A stretch of 64,000 bases of DNA from Agathobaculum butyriciproducens (lineage in GTDB: Bacteria; Bacillota; Clostridia; Oscillospirales; Butyricicoccaceae). Location of the stretch: assembly GCA_003096535.1 (NCBI GenBank), contig QEKJ01000003.1:1-64000 (forward strand). The letters are read 5' to 3'. Every line of letters starts with the position of its first letter. The stretch's first letter is position 1. Below are positions 33,072 through 40,204 of this stretch, piece after piece. The translations under genes and the position numbers were made by a program. Under the pieces are notes generated by a model that had not been told where the DNA came from, ran no database searches, and saw only the letters and a program-made list of their open reading frames with translations.

Positions 33072-34601
33072 ATGATGCGCAGAAAAGTAGGCAAGCTGCT
33101 GGGCGACCGCCGCGTTGTCGGAGGATTCCTGCTGCTGATTCAGCTTGCAATCGTTATGTTCGGCGTAAGCTGGGCAAGTACGGAATATCACTGGCTGACA
33201 CCGGCACTGACCGTGCTGAGCGTTATCATTGTCATCTGGCTGGTGCGTAAGTACGACAACCCGATGTACAAGATCACATGGATGCTGGTTATTGTGCTGC
33301 TGCCGCTGTTCGGCGGCTTGTTTTATCTGTTCTGGGGCAATACGCCGCTCAATCGGGCGCGTACCCAGCATCAGTACGAGCCGAAACCGCCGGATTTCAC
33401 TGATTATATGCGCACGCCTGCTACAAAGGAGCTGATCGAGCAGCATCCGCGTCATGCAGCACGCGCCCGCTATATCGAGACGCTGGACGGTATGCCGGTG
33501 TGGACCAACACGGAGACGAAATATTTCCGTATCGGCGAGGAAATGTTCGACTCCATGTGTAAGGAGCTGCGCCGCGCACAGAAGTTCATCTTTCTGGAGT
33601 ATTTCATCATCGAAGAAGGCATCATGTGGGATACTATCCTTGACATCCTGCGGGAGAAGGCGGCCGCCGGACTGGATGTGCGTGTGCTGTACGACGACGT
33701 TGGTTCGATCTGCACGCTGCCGAAAAACTACGACCGCTATCTGATGAGCCTCGGCATTCACGCGGTGCGCTTTAACCGCTTTATCCCGACGCTGAACACC
33801 TATCTCAACTACCGCAACCATCGCAAGATGACGATTATTGACGGCAATGTCGGTTATATGGGCGGTATCAATCTGGCGGATGAGTATATCAACAAAAAGG
33901 TACGCTTCGGCTACTGGAAGGACACCGGCATCATGCTGCGGGGTGAGGGAACAGCCAATATGACCGCCCTGTTCCTGCAGATGTGGGAGTATGTCACCGG
34001 CGAGGATATGCCGCCGCTCGAAAACTATCTGCCGACTGCCAAGCTGCCGGCAGACGGCTATGTGCAGCCGTTTGCGGATTCACCGCTCGACGACATCAAT
34101 ATCGGTGAATCCACCTACCTGCAGATCATCCATAACGCGCGAAAGTACGTCTATATCACCACCCCGTATCTTGTACTGGATAACGAGATGATTACGGCGC
34201 TGACCATTGCGGCGCAGTCCGGCGTGGACGTGCGCATCCTGACGCCGGGCATCCCGGATAAAAAGCTGGTGTACATGATCACACGTTCGTACTATCAGCA
34301 GCTGCACCGAGCGGGTGTGAAGATTTATGAGTACCGACCGGGCTTTCTGCACGCGAAAACCATCGTGTCCGACGATGATACGGCGGTGGTCGGTACGATC
34401 AACATGGATTTCCGCTCGTTCTTCCTGCACTTTGAGTGCGCGACCTGCTTCTACAACAGCTCGGTCGTTGCCGCCGTTAAGCAGGACATTATGGAGACCA
34501 TCAATGTCAGCCGCCGGATTGATGACGAATGGCTGCGCCGTGTGCCGTGGATTCGGTCGATCATGGCAAGCGTGCTGCGTCTGTTCGCGCCGCTGCTGTA
34601 A
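33072..34601 (+). CDS. cls: Cardiolipin synthase
   Basis: About 509 residues from ATG 33072 behind GGGAAGGGAG. Two N-terminal membrane helices with the PLDc_N region (MYKITWMLVIVLLPLFGGLFYLFWG) precede two HKD motifs: YRNHRKMTIIDGNVGYMGGINLADEY near residue 255 and FLHAKTIVSDDDTAVVGTINMDFRS near 435. It condenses two phosphatidylglycerols into cardiolipin at the membrane. The thrE-like genes follow 18 bp later. Confidence 0.95.
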   Translation: MMRRKVGKLLGDRRVVGGFLLLIQLAIVMFGVSWASTEYHWLTPALTVLSVIIVIWLVRKYDNPMYKITWMLVIVLLPLFGGLFYLFWGNTPLNRARTQHQYEPKPPDFTDYMRTPATKELIEQHPRHAARARYIETLDGMPVWTNTETKYFRIGEEMFDSMCKELRRAQKFIFLEYFIIEEGIMWDTILDILREKAAAGLDVRVLYDDVGSICTLPKNYDRYLMSLGIHAVRFNRFIPTLNTYLNYRNHRKMTIIDGNVGYMGGINLADEYINKKVRFGYWKDTGIMLRGEGTANMTALFLQMWEYVTGEDMPPLENYLPTAKLPADGYVQPFADSPLDDINIGESTYLQIIHNARKYVYITTPYLVLDNEMITALTIAAQSGVDVRILTPGIPDKKLVYMITRSYYQQLHRAGVKIYEYRPGFLHAKTIVSDDDTAVVGTINMDFRSFFLHFECATCFYNSSVVAAVKQDIMETINVSRRIDDEWLRRVPWIRSIMASVLRLFAPLL

Positions 34602-34619
34602 TGAGAGGAGCGTGGTTTG

Positions 34620-35384
34620 ATGGACCGACCGGAGCAGACACTTTCCGCTGTGCTGGATGCGGGAGAGCTGCTGCTGACCTCGGGTGCTGAGGCAGCTCGC
34701 GTAGAGGACACCATGCGCCGTCTGGCACGCGCCTACGGTTTTGTACGAGCGGATGTGCTGACCATCACGGCCAGCATGGCAGTAACGGTACGGACGGCAG
34801 ACGATCAGGTGATTACGCAGACACGCCGCATCCTGCGGCGCGGAACCGATATGCGCTGCATTGAGGCGGTCAACGAGCTGTCGCGCAAGGTATGTGTGAA
34901 TCCTATCCCGCCGGAGGAATTACACGCACATCTGGAAGCCATCCGCACCGCACCGGATAAGCTGCGCTGCCGGCTGCCGCTGGCGTATCTGATCACGTCA
35001 GGCTCGTTCGCTGTGTTCTTCGGCGGCACCTGGAGAGACGGCATAGCCGCCATGCTGTGCAGCGTGCTGCTGTATGTCATCGGCGTGCTCGGTGATCGGA
35101 TTTCGTTGCAGCCGCTGGTGCTGACCATGGTCAGCTCGGCGGCGATGTGCACGGCAGCGGCTCTCACGGTAAAAACCGGCATGGGACAGAATCTGGATTA
35201 TATCATTATCGGCAACATCATGCTGCTGATTCCGGGCATTCCGTTCGTCAACTCCATGCGCGATATTTTCGTGGGCGACACCATCACCGGACTGCTCAGT
35301 GCATTTGAAGCGGTTTTGCGAGCGCTTGCCATCGCGGCAGGCTGCGCGCTTGTGCTCATGCAGACTGGGGGCGGTGCCGTATGA
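34620..35384 (+). CDS. ThrE-type exporter, N-terminal half (DUF1212)
   Basis: 254 residues with the DUF1212 start LDAGELLLTSGAEAARVEDTMRRLARAYG and about five C-terminal membrane helices. In two-gene ThrE systems this larger half pairs with a small DUF3815 protein, which overlaps its end by 4 bp here. The pair exports threonine, serine or related small molecules; the substrate is not readable. Confidence 0.9.
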   Translation: MDRPEQTLSAVLDAGELLLTSGAEAARVEDTMRRLARAYGFVRADVLTITASMAVTVRTADDQVITQTRRILRRGTDMRCIEAVNELSRKVCVNPIPPEELHAHLEAIRTAPDKLRCRLPLAYLITSGSFAVFFGGTWRDGIAAMLCSVLLYVIGVLGDRISLQPLVLTMVSSAAMCTAAALTVKTGMGQNLDYIIIGNIMLLIPGIPFVNSMRDIFVGDTITGLLSAFEAVLRALAIAAGCALVLMQTGGGAV

Positions 35385-35836
35385 CGGGTGAAATCCTTCT
35401 GCAGATTGTCATGGCGATGATCGGTGCGCTCGGCTTCGGACTGCTGTTTCATATTTCCGGCAGCCGCCTGATCACGATCATGCTGGGTGCTGCGGTAAAC
35501 TGGGGTGTATACCTGCTGGCGATGCAGTGGTATGATAACCGCGTGACCGCGTTTTTTGTCTCTACGCTGGCAACGGCCGCACTGGCCGAGCTGCTCGCGC
35601 GATTGCTCAAAGCGCCGGTCATCACGCTGCTTGTGCCTATGCTGGTGCCGCTGATTCCGGGCGGCGACCTGTATTACACGACGCTTGCGCTCGTGCAGGG
35701 CGACACAGCAGGCTTTGCTCGATACGGTACGCTGTTCATCGAGGAGGCGGGCGCGATGGCGTTCGGCGTCATCCTTGTGGCGTGCCTGGTGCAGACTCTC
35801 GGCAAGCTGTGGCTGCTGCACAGCGAAAGAAAATAA
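35381..35836 (+). CDS. ThrE-type exporter, C-terminal half (DUF3815)
   Basis: 151 residues with four to five membrane helices: LLQIVMAMIGALGFGLLFHI, LITIMLGAAVNWGVYLLAM, VITLLVPMLVPLIPGGDLYYTTLALVQGD, and a final EEAGAMAFGVILVACLV. P-x-(I)-PGG-x-x-Y is typical of the family. ATGA overlap couples it to the previous gene. Confidence 0.9.
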   Translation: MTGEILLQIVMAMIGALGFGLLFHISGSRLITIMLGAAVNWGVYLLAMQWYDNRVTAFFVSTLATAALAELLARLLKAPVITLLVPMLVPLIPGGDLYYTTLALVQGDTAGFARYGTLFIEEAGAMAFGVILVACLVQTLGKLWLLHSERK

Positions 35837-35854
35837 AGAAAGCGTTCTGTAAGA

Positions 35855-36075
35855 GGCTGTCGCGAAACTGCAGTTTCGCCGACAAGCAGGAACGGACCGT
35901 GGGCCGTTCCAAAGTCGTCCGAAAGTTCCTATACAGAAACTTTCTCCCTCCAGAAGTATAAAAAACCGAACGCCATCCTTGCGCGGCTTCTTGGCCGCGC
36001 TGCGTGGCACATGTCCCCGGATTTTTGGAATTTGCATGGCAAATTCTATTGAAACACGCGCTACCGCGCGATAGG
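35855..36075. repeat. Cluster of six small palindromes
   Basis: The convergent gap holds one hairpin after another: GCGAAACTG/CAGTTTCGC (35862-35879), GGAACGG/CCGTTCC (35889-35910), GAAAGTT/AACTTTC (35921-35944), GCGCGGC/GCCGCGC (35981-36000), GAATTTGC-ATG-GCAAATTC (36028-36046), and CGCG-CTAC-CGCG near 36057. No gene is seen. Several have a 3-nt loop, as at 2987 and 3291. Confidence 0.7.
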
Positions 36076-36138
36076 ATAAAATTGGTTTACTACAAACTGA
36101 GCGTTCTGTAAATTTCATACAGAACGCTTTTGTGCTGC

Positions 36139-36468
36139 TTACAGCAGGTGAATTGTCAGATATAACGCACAGAGCAGAATCGCGATCCACACAGTGGCGA
36201 AAATTACATTGTACACTACCCGCGCAAGCGGCAGACGTGCCTGCCGCAGAGCCTTTCCCAGTACATCCGGGTCACCGAGTGCGCGCAGCACCTGACGCAC
36301 AGCCTGCTCCTGTGTGAGACTGCCGCGGCAGCGCAGCTCCTCCGCGCGGCTGAGAATATGGTCGGTTAGCTCCCGCCGAACGCGGGCACGGTAAGGCGGC
36401 CACAGGAGATGCCGGCACACGCGGTGCAGGTACGGCACAATCAGCTTATTTGGTGACACAGGCGCCAC
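36139..36468 (-). CDS. HAAS-type membrane protein (PadR partner)
   Basis: 109 residues: a helical cytoplasmic part (YRARVRRELTDHILSRAEELRCRGSLTQEQAVRQVLRALGDPDVLGKAL), the HAAS signature, then one membrane helix (VIFATVWIAILLCALYLTIHLL). HAAS proteins follow PadR regulators and tune them or a linked membrane function. It overlaps the PadR gene by 23 bp. Confidence 0.8.
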   Translation of the reverse strand: MAPVSPNKLIVPYLHRVCRHLLWPPYRARVRRELTDHILSRAEELRCRGSLTQEQAVRQVLRALGDPDVLGKALRQARLPLARVVYNVIFATVWIAILLCALYLTIHLL

Positions 36469-36781
36469 CTCCGATTGGCTTGCGGCAGGTTTTCCACTGT
36501 TCCCGGCAGCAGGTGAGCGTTTTCACGCCCTGACGGGTCAGTCGGTAAAACCGGTGCGTGCCGTCCTCGGTCTGCCGTTCACAGGAGCGGACATCGCCGC
36601 GTGCCTCAAGTCCGTGCAGCAGGGGATACAGGCGGCTTTCGCGGATGGCAAACGCGCAGTCTGAGCGGCATTCCACCTCATGCAGCAGCTGAAAACCGGT
36701 CTTGTCCGCCTCCTCAAGCAGAGAAAGTACAAGCAGAGCTGCGCTGTCGTAAAAGGCAGCGTCTTTTTGTCCTCGCGGCAT
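36446..36781 (-). CDS. PadR-family transcriptional regulator
   Basis: 111 residues with a PadR winged helix: ALLVLSLLEEADKTGFQLLHEVE..., IRESRLYPLLHGLEARGDV, and the wing TEDGTHRFYRLTRQG. It is the short subfamily-1 form and probably represses its own operon with the HAAS gene. AAAGGAGGGG precedes the start. Confidence 0.9.
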   Translation of the reverse strand: MPRGQKDAAFYDSAALLVLSLLEEADKTGFQLLHEVECRSDCAFAIRESRLYPLLHGLEARGDVRSCERQTEDGTHRFYRLTRQGVKTLTCCREQWKTCRKPIGGGACVTK

Positions 36782-36805
36782 GGAGATCCCCTCCTTTATA
36801 TATTC

Positions 36806-36834
36806 AGTATAACCGTTCGCAAGGGGTGCGTCAA
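36806..36834 (-). promoter_or_regulatory. sigma-A promoter of padR
   Basis: TTGACG (36829-36834) and TATACT (36806-36811), 17-bp spacer, minus strand. Confidence 0.75.
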
Positions 36835-36866
36835 ATTATTTTACACAGATTTTACGATTGCAGCGC

Positions 36867-36895
36867 TTGCGTTTGTATGCGGAATAGGGTATTAT
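36867..36895 (+). promoter_or_regulatory. sigma-A promoter of the COG2426 gene
   Basis: TTGCGT (36867-36872) and TATTAT (36890-36895), 17-bp spacer. Confidence 0.6.
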
Positions 36896-36959
36896 TAACA
36901 AGTATATCTGTGTGAGTATTCGCTGTTTATCATAGAACACTTGTCAGGAGGAAAAAATC

Positions 36960-37451
36960 GTGTTTTCATCGTTATTCAACTGGCTGATGGGCGCAGGCCG
37001 TGAACTGGCGGTTGTGCTCATCTCCATGGTTCCGCTGGTAGAATTGCGCGGTGCGGTCCCACTGGGCGCGGTCGCAGGCGTGCCGGCGATCGAGCTGATC
37101 CCGCTGGCTGTGATCGGCAATATGATCCCGATCCCGTTTTTACTGTTTTTCGGCGAAAAGCTGCTGGACTGGGTGTGCTCGCTCGGCCCGCTTTCCGGAT
37201 TTGCCACCAAGTACCGTGAAAAGCTGCTCGGAAAGACCGGTCAGGTCACCCGGTATGAACGGCTGGGTCTGTTCCTTTTTGTGGCGATCCCGCTGCCGGG
37301 CACCGGAGCATGGTCGGGTGCATTGATCGCAACGCTGCTCAAAATGCCGAAAACCAAAGCGCTGACTTCGATTCTGTGCGGCGTAATTGTTGCAGGCTTC
37401 ATTATGCTGCTCGGTTCTCAGGGTGTAATTGGCGTTGCACATTTGTTTTAA
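36960..37451 (+). CDS. COG2426 membrane protein (putative small multidrug exporter)
   Basis: The 163-residue integral membrane protein shows the family marks VPLVELRGAVPLGA near residue 25 and IPLPGTGAWSGALIATLL near 105, with four to five helices. The name small multidrug export protein is from the family; transport has not been shown here. GGAGG lies 8 bp before the GTG start, and a strong terminator follows. Confidence 0.85.
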   Translation: MFSSLFNWLMGAGRELAVVLISMVPLVELRGAVPLGAVAGVPAIELIPLAVIGNMIPIPFLLFFGEKLLDWVCSLGPLSGFATKYREKLLGKTGQVTRYERLGLFLFVAIPLPGTGAWSGALIATLLKMPKTKALTSILCGVIVAGFIMLLGSQGVIGVAHLF

Positions 37452-37452
37452 C

Positions 37453-37488
37453 AGATAACAGCCATTCCCGTGGGAATGGCTGTTATCT
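37453..37488 (+). terminator. Terminator of the COG2426 gene
   Basis: AGATAACAGCCATTCC pairs with GGAATGGCTGTTATCT, then TTT. Confidence 0.9.
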
Positions 37489-37531
37489 TTTGCAGCAGTG
37501 AAAGAAAAATACCCTTTTCGGAAAATTCCTC

Positions 37532-37560
37532 TTGCCAACCGGTGCGATTTACGATATAAT
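37532..37560 (+). promoter_or_regulatory. sigma-A promoter of the tRNA-Leu/tRNA-Pro pair
   Basis: TTGCCA (37532-37537) and TATAAT (37555-37560), 17-bp spacer. Confidence 0.75.
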
Positions 37561-37571
37561 AACCATGTTAT

Positions 37572-37658
37572 GCCGGTGTGATGGAATTGGTAGACGTAGT
37601 GGACTCAAAATCCACCGCTGGCGACAGCGTACCGGTTCGAGTCCGGTCACCGGCACCA
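37572..37658 (+). tRNA. tRNA-Leu (CAA)
   Basis: Acceptor GCCGGTG/CACCGGC, anticodon stem GTGGA/TCCAC with loop CTCAAAA (CAA), a long variable arm (class II) and encoded CCA. Confidence 0.95.
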
Positions 37659-37703
37659 TCAAGCGCCTCGGTTCCTCGGAATACGGGGCGCTCACAATAC
37701 TAT

Positions 37704-37779
37704 CCGGGTGTAGCGCAGTTGGTAGCGCGCTTGTTTTGGGAACAAGATGCCGCAGGTTCAAGTCCTGTCACTCGGACCA
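37704..37779 (+). tRNA. tRNA-Pro (TGG)
   Basis: Acceptor CCGGGTG/CACTCGG, anticodon stem CTTGT/ACAAG with loop TTTGGGA (TGG), T loop TTCAAGT and encoded CCA. Confidence 0.95.
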
Positions 37780-37785
37780 GATGAA

Positions 37786-37818
37786 ACATCGCTTAAACGT
37801 CGTTTTGAGCGGTGTTTT
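37786..37818 (+). terminator. Terminator of the tRNA pair
   Basis: CGCT-AAACG pairs with CGTTT-AGCG, followed by a T run. Confidence 0.75.
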
Positions 37819-37858
37819 TTGCGTTTGCAGAACAGAATGAATTTTCGGGAGGAACAAC

Positions 37859-38344
37859 ATGAAACTGACCCATTTGGATGAAAACGGTGCAGCGCACATG
37901 GTCAACATCGGCGCAAAGCCGGTCACGCAGCGCGAAGCTGTGGCGCAGTCCGTGCTGACCATGCAGCCGGAGACGCTGCGCATGATCCTTGACGGCACAG
38001 CGCCCAAGGGCGATGTGTTCGCGTGCGCGCGCATCGCGGGCATTATGGCGGCCAAGCGGACGGCAGAGCTGATCCCGATGTGTCATCCAATCCCGATCGA
38101 GAGCGTGGACATCGCCATTGAGGCTGTCTCGGAGACGCAGGTGCGCGTTGTCAGCACGCTGCGCTGCTCGCACAAGACCGGCATTGAGATGGAAGCACTC
38201 ACGGCGGCCTCTGTTGCTGCGCTGACCATCTACGACATGTGCAAGGCGGTGGACCGCGGTATGCGTATTGATGAGACGCTGCTGCTGCACAAGACCGGCG
38301 GCAAAAGCGGCGATTATCACGCGGAAGGAGCGGCGGCACGATGA
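37859..38344 (+). CDS. moaC: Cyclic pyranopterin monophosphate synthase
   Basis: 161 residues with [14 protein letters not shown] near residue 73, [30 protein letters not shown] near 107, and a C-terminal [13 protein letters not shown]; the Lys and Asp of the last two motifs are catalytic. It catalyses the second half of the first step of molybdopterin synthesis. Other moa/moe genes are absent from the window. It overlaps the XdhC-like gene by 4 bp. Confidence 0.96.
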   Translation: MKLTHLDENGAAHMVNIGAKPVTQREAVAQSVLTMQPETLRMILDGTAPKGDVFACARIAGIMAAKRTAELIPMCHPIPIESVDIAIEAVSETQVRVVSTLRCSHKTGIEMEALTAASVAALTIYDMCKAVDRGMRIDETLLLHKTGGKSGDYHAEGAAAR

Positions 38345-39276
38345 CTTTGCTGGAACAGCTGCAGGCTGCCGCAGAAAATGCGCGCAAGGGACTTCCGGCG
38401 GCGCTGACCATCGACGCGGACGGCGTACAGTATACGCGCAATTTCATGCCGCAGGAACGCCTGATTCTGCTCGGCGGCGGCACGATCGCGCAGCCGCTTT
38501 GCCGCTATGCGGCCGATCTCGGTTTTGAACTGGTCGTGGCGGACGACCGACCGTCCTTTGCCAACCATCCGCGCTTTCCGGAAGCAAAGCAGATTGTATG
38601 TGATCTGTTTCCGGCGGCAATCGAGAAAATCGGCATCCGAGAGAGCGATTACGTTGCCGTTATCACGCGCGGGCATCGTTATGACGCGGACTGCCTGCGG
38701 GAGCTTCTGCGCGGCATCATGCCGCGCTATCTCGGCATGATCGGGTCGAAAAGACGCACGGTCGGTCTGCTGAACATGCTTGAGGAAGAAGGCTTCTCTC
38801 GGGCAGATCTCGACCGCATTCATACGCCCATCGGTCTGGACATTGGTGCACTGACCGTCAAGGAGATCGCGATTTCTATCGTGGCAGAGCTGATCGCGGA
38901 ACGCCGCCGCACGACCGACCGCCGTTCCAAGAGCAGCATTCTCACCGCAGAGGATATCGACCTGCCGCTGCTGGAAACCGCTGCACGCGGTGATATTCCA
39001 AAAACGCTCATGCTCGTGTACGAGACCAGCGGTTCCACGCCAGTAAAATCCGGATCGTACATGGTGGTCGATGCCAATACGGCTACTGCGGGCACCATCG
39101 GCGGCGGCTGCAGTGAGAGTGCCGTTATGCGGCAGGCGTATTACTTGATCGGCACCGGCGAGCACAAGTGCGTCACCATCGACATGAGCAACGACATTGC
39201 TGCGCAGGAAGGTATGGTTTGCGGCGGGCAGATGAAGGTGCTGCTGGCGGATTTGGGTACGAAAAAATCGACATAA
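38341..39276 (+). CDS. XdhC/CoxI-family protein
   Basis: 311 residues. The Rossmann-type XdhC C-domain comes first ([89 protein letters not shown]). The small CoxI domain follows ([19 protein letters not shown]...[12 protein letters not shown]), the reverse of the E. coli XdhC order. XdhC proteins insert sulfurated molybdenum cofactor into xanthine-dehydrogenase-type enzymes. Coupling to moaC supports a molybdoenzyme role; the enzyme itself is not in the window. Confidence 0.88.
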   Translation: MTLLEQLQAAAENARKGLPAALTIDADGVQYTRNFMPQERLILLGGGTIAQPLCRYAADLGFELVVADDRPSFANHPRFPEAKQIVCDLFPAAIEKIGIRESDYVAVITRGHRYDADCLRELLRGIMPRYLGMIGSKRRTVGLLNMLEEEGFSRADLDRIHTPIGLDIGALTVKEIAISIVAELIAERRRTTDRRSKSSILTAEDIDLPLLETAARGDIPKTLMLVYETSGSTPVKSGSYMVVDANTATAGTIGGGCSESAVMRQAYYLIGTGEHKCVTIDMSNDIAAQEGMVCGGQMKVLLADLGTKKST

Positions 39277-39295
39277 AGTGAAAAAAGTTGTCGAA
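39267..39295 (+). promoter_or_regulatory. Two 0A-box-like sites before the sensor-kinase operon
   Basis: TGTCGAA at 39289-39295 and, inverted, TGTCGAT at 39267-39273, 30-60 bp upstream of the candidate promoter at 39326-39354. Control of the operon by Spo0A is possible. Confidence 0.45.
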
Positions 39296-39325
39296 AAATA
39301 CTGGGATAAAATGTCATATTCTCTC

Positions 39326-39354
39326 TGGCATTCATAGATTTTAAATGGTATAAT
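39326..39354 (+). promoter_or_regulatory. Candidate promoter of the solute-binding protein/kinase operon
   Basis: TGGCAT (39326-39331) and a perfect TATAAT (39349-39354), 17-bp spacer. The weak -35 fits an activated promoter. Confidence 0.5.
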
Positions 39355-39382
39355 AAGGATAAAAAGTAAAGCAGGGGAAGCC

Positions 39383-40204
39383 ATGAGACTCAAAAGACGG
39401 ATTTTCGGTGTATTTGCAGCAGCACTGGCGGGTGTGCTGCTGTGCGGATGTACGGCTGCCGAGGGTATGCAGGAGCACCGGACGGAAACACCGATAACGA
39501 TCAAGGTGGGCAGCGACAACTATCCGCCGTTTAATTATACCGATGAAAACGGCAATCCGGCAGGCGTGGATGTGGATTTGGCTAAGGAATCCTTCGGACG
39601 GCTGGGGTATGCAGTATCCTTCGTCGGCATTGACTGGGAAGAAAAGAAGAAACTGGTTGAACATGGTGATATTGACTGTATCTGGGGATGTTTTTCCATT
39701 GATGGGCGCGAGAACGAATACAACTGGACCGAACCGTATATGATCAGCCGCCAGGTGGTTGCAGTCAACCGAAGCAGCGATATTTACCGGCTGAGCGATC
39801 TGGAGGGCAAGACCATTGCTGTGCAGTCCACCACCAAGCCGGAGAGTATTTTCCTCGAGCGAACGGATAGCCGCATTCCGCTTGTGCGTGAAGTATACAG
39901 TCTGGAGGATCGCGAACTGCTCTACACCTCTCTCGGCAAGGGTTATGTGGATGCGATCGCGGCGCACGAAACCGCTATTCGGCAGTATATGAAGGATTAT
40001 GATGCGGATTACCGTATTCTGGACGAAAGCATTCTCACGACAGGAATCGGTGTGGCATTTGCAAAAAACGATACGCGCGGACTGAGCGAACAGCTTTCCC
40101 GGGTTTTTGAGGAAATGCGTGCAGACGGTACGACTCGAACGATCATAGGCAGGTATCTGTCCGATCCGGATAAATATTTGGAGGTGGACTGTGCTGCAGA
40201 TTAA
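39383..40204 (+). CDS. Extracellular solute-binding lipoprotein (SBP_bac_3)
   Basis: 273 residues with a lipobox (AALAGVLLCGC-T) and a family 3 periplasmic-binding fold: IKVGSDNYPPFNYTDENGNPAGVDVDLAKE, WGCFSIDGRENEYNWTEPYM, LEGKTIAVQSTTKPE and GIGVAFAKNDTR. No permease or ATPase genes follow. Instead a membrane histidine kinase overlaps its end by 14 bp, so it may act as the sensing subunit of that kinase rather than as a transporter part. Confidence 0.88.
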   Translation: MRLKRRIFGVFAAALAGVLLCGCTAAEGMQEHRTETPITIKVGSDNYPPFNYTDENGNPAGVDVDLAKESFGRLGYAVSFVGIDWEEKKKLVEHGDIDCIWGCFSIDGRENEYNWTEPYMISRQVVAVNRSSDIYRLSDLEGKTIAVQSTTKPESIFLERTDSRIPLVREVYSLEDRELLYTSLGKGYVDAIAAHETAIRQYMKDYDADYRILDESILTTGIGVAFAKNDTRGLSEQLSRVFEEMRADGTTRTIIGRYLSDPDKYLEVDCAAD

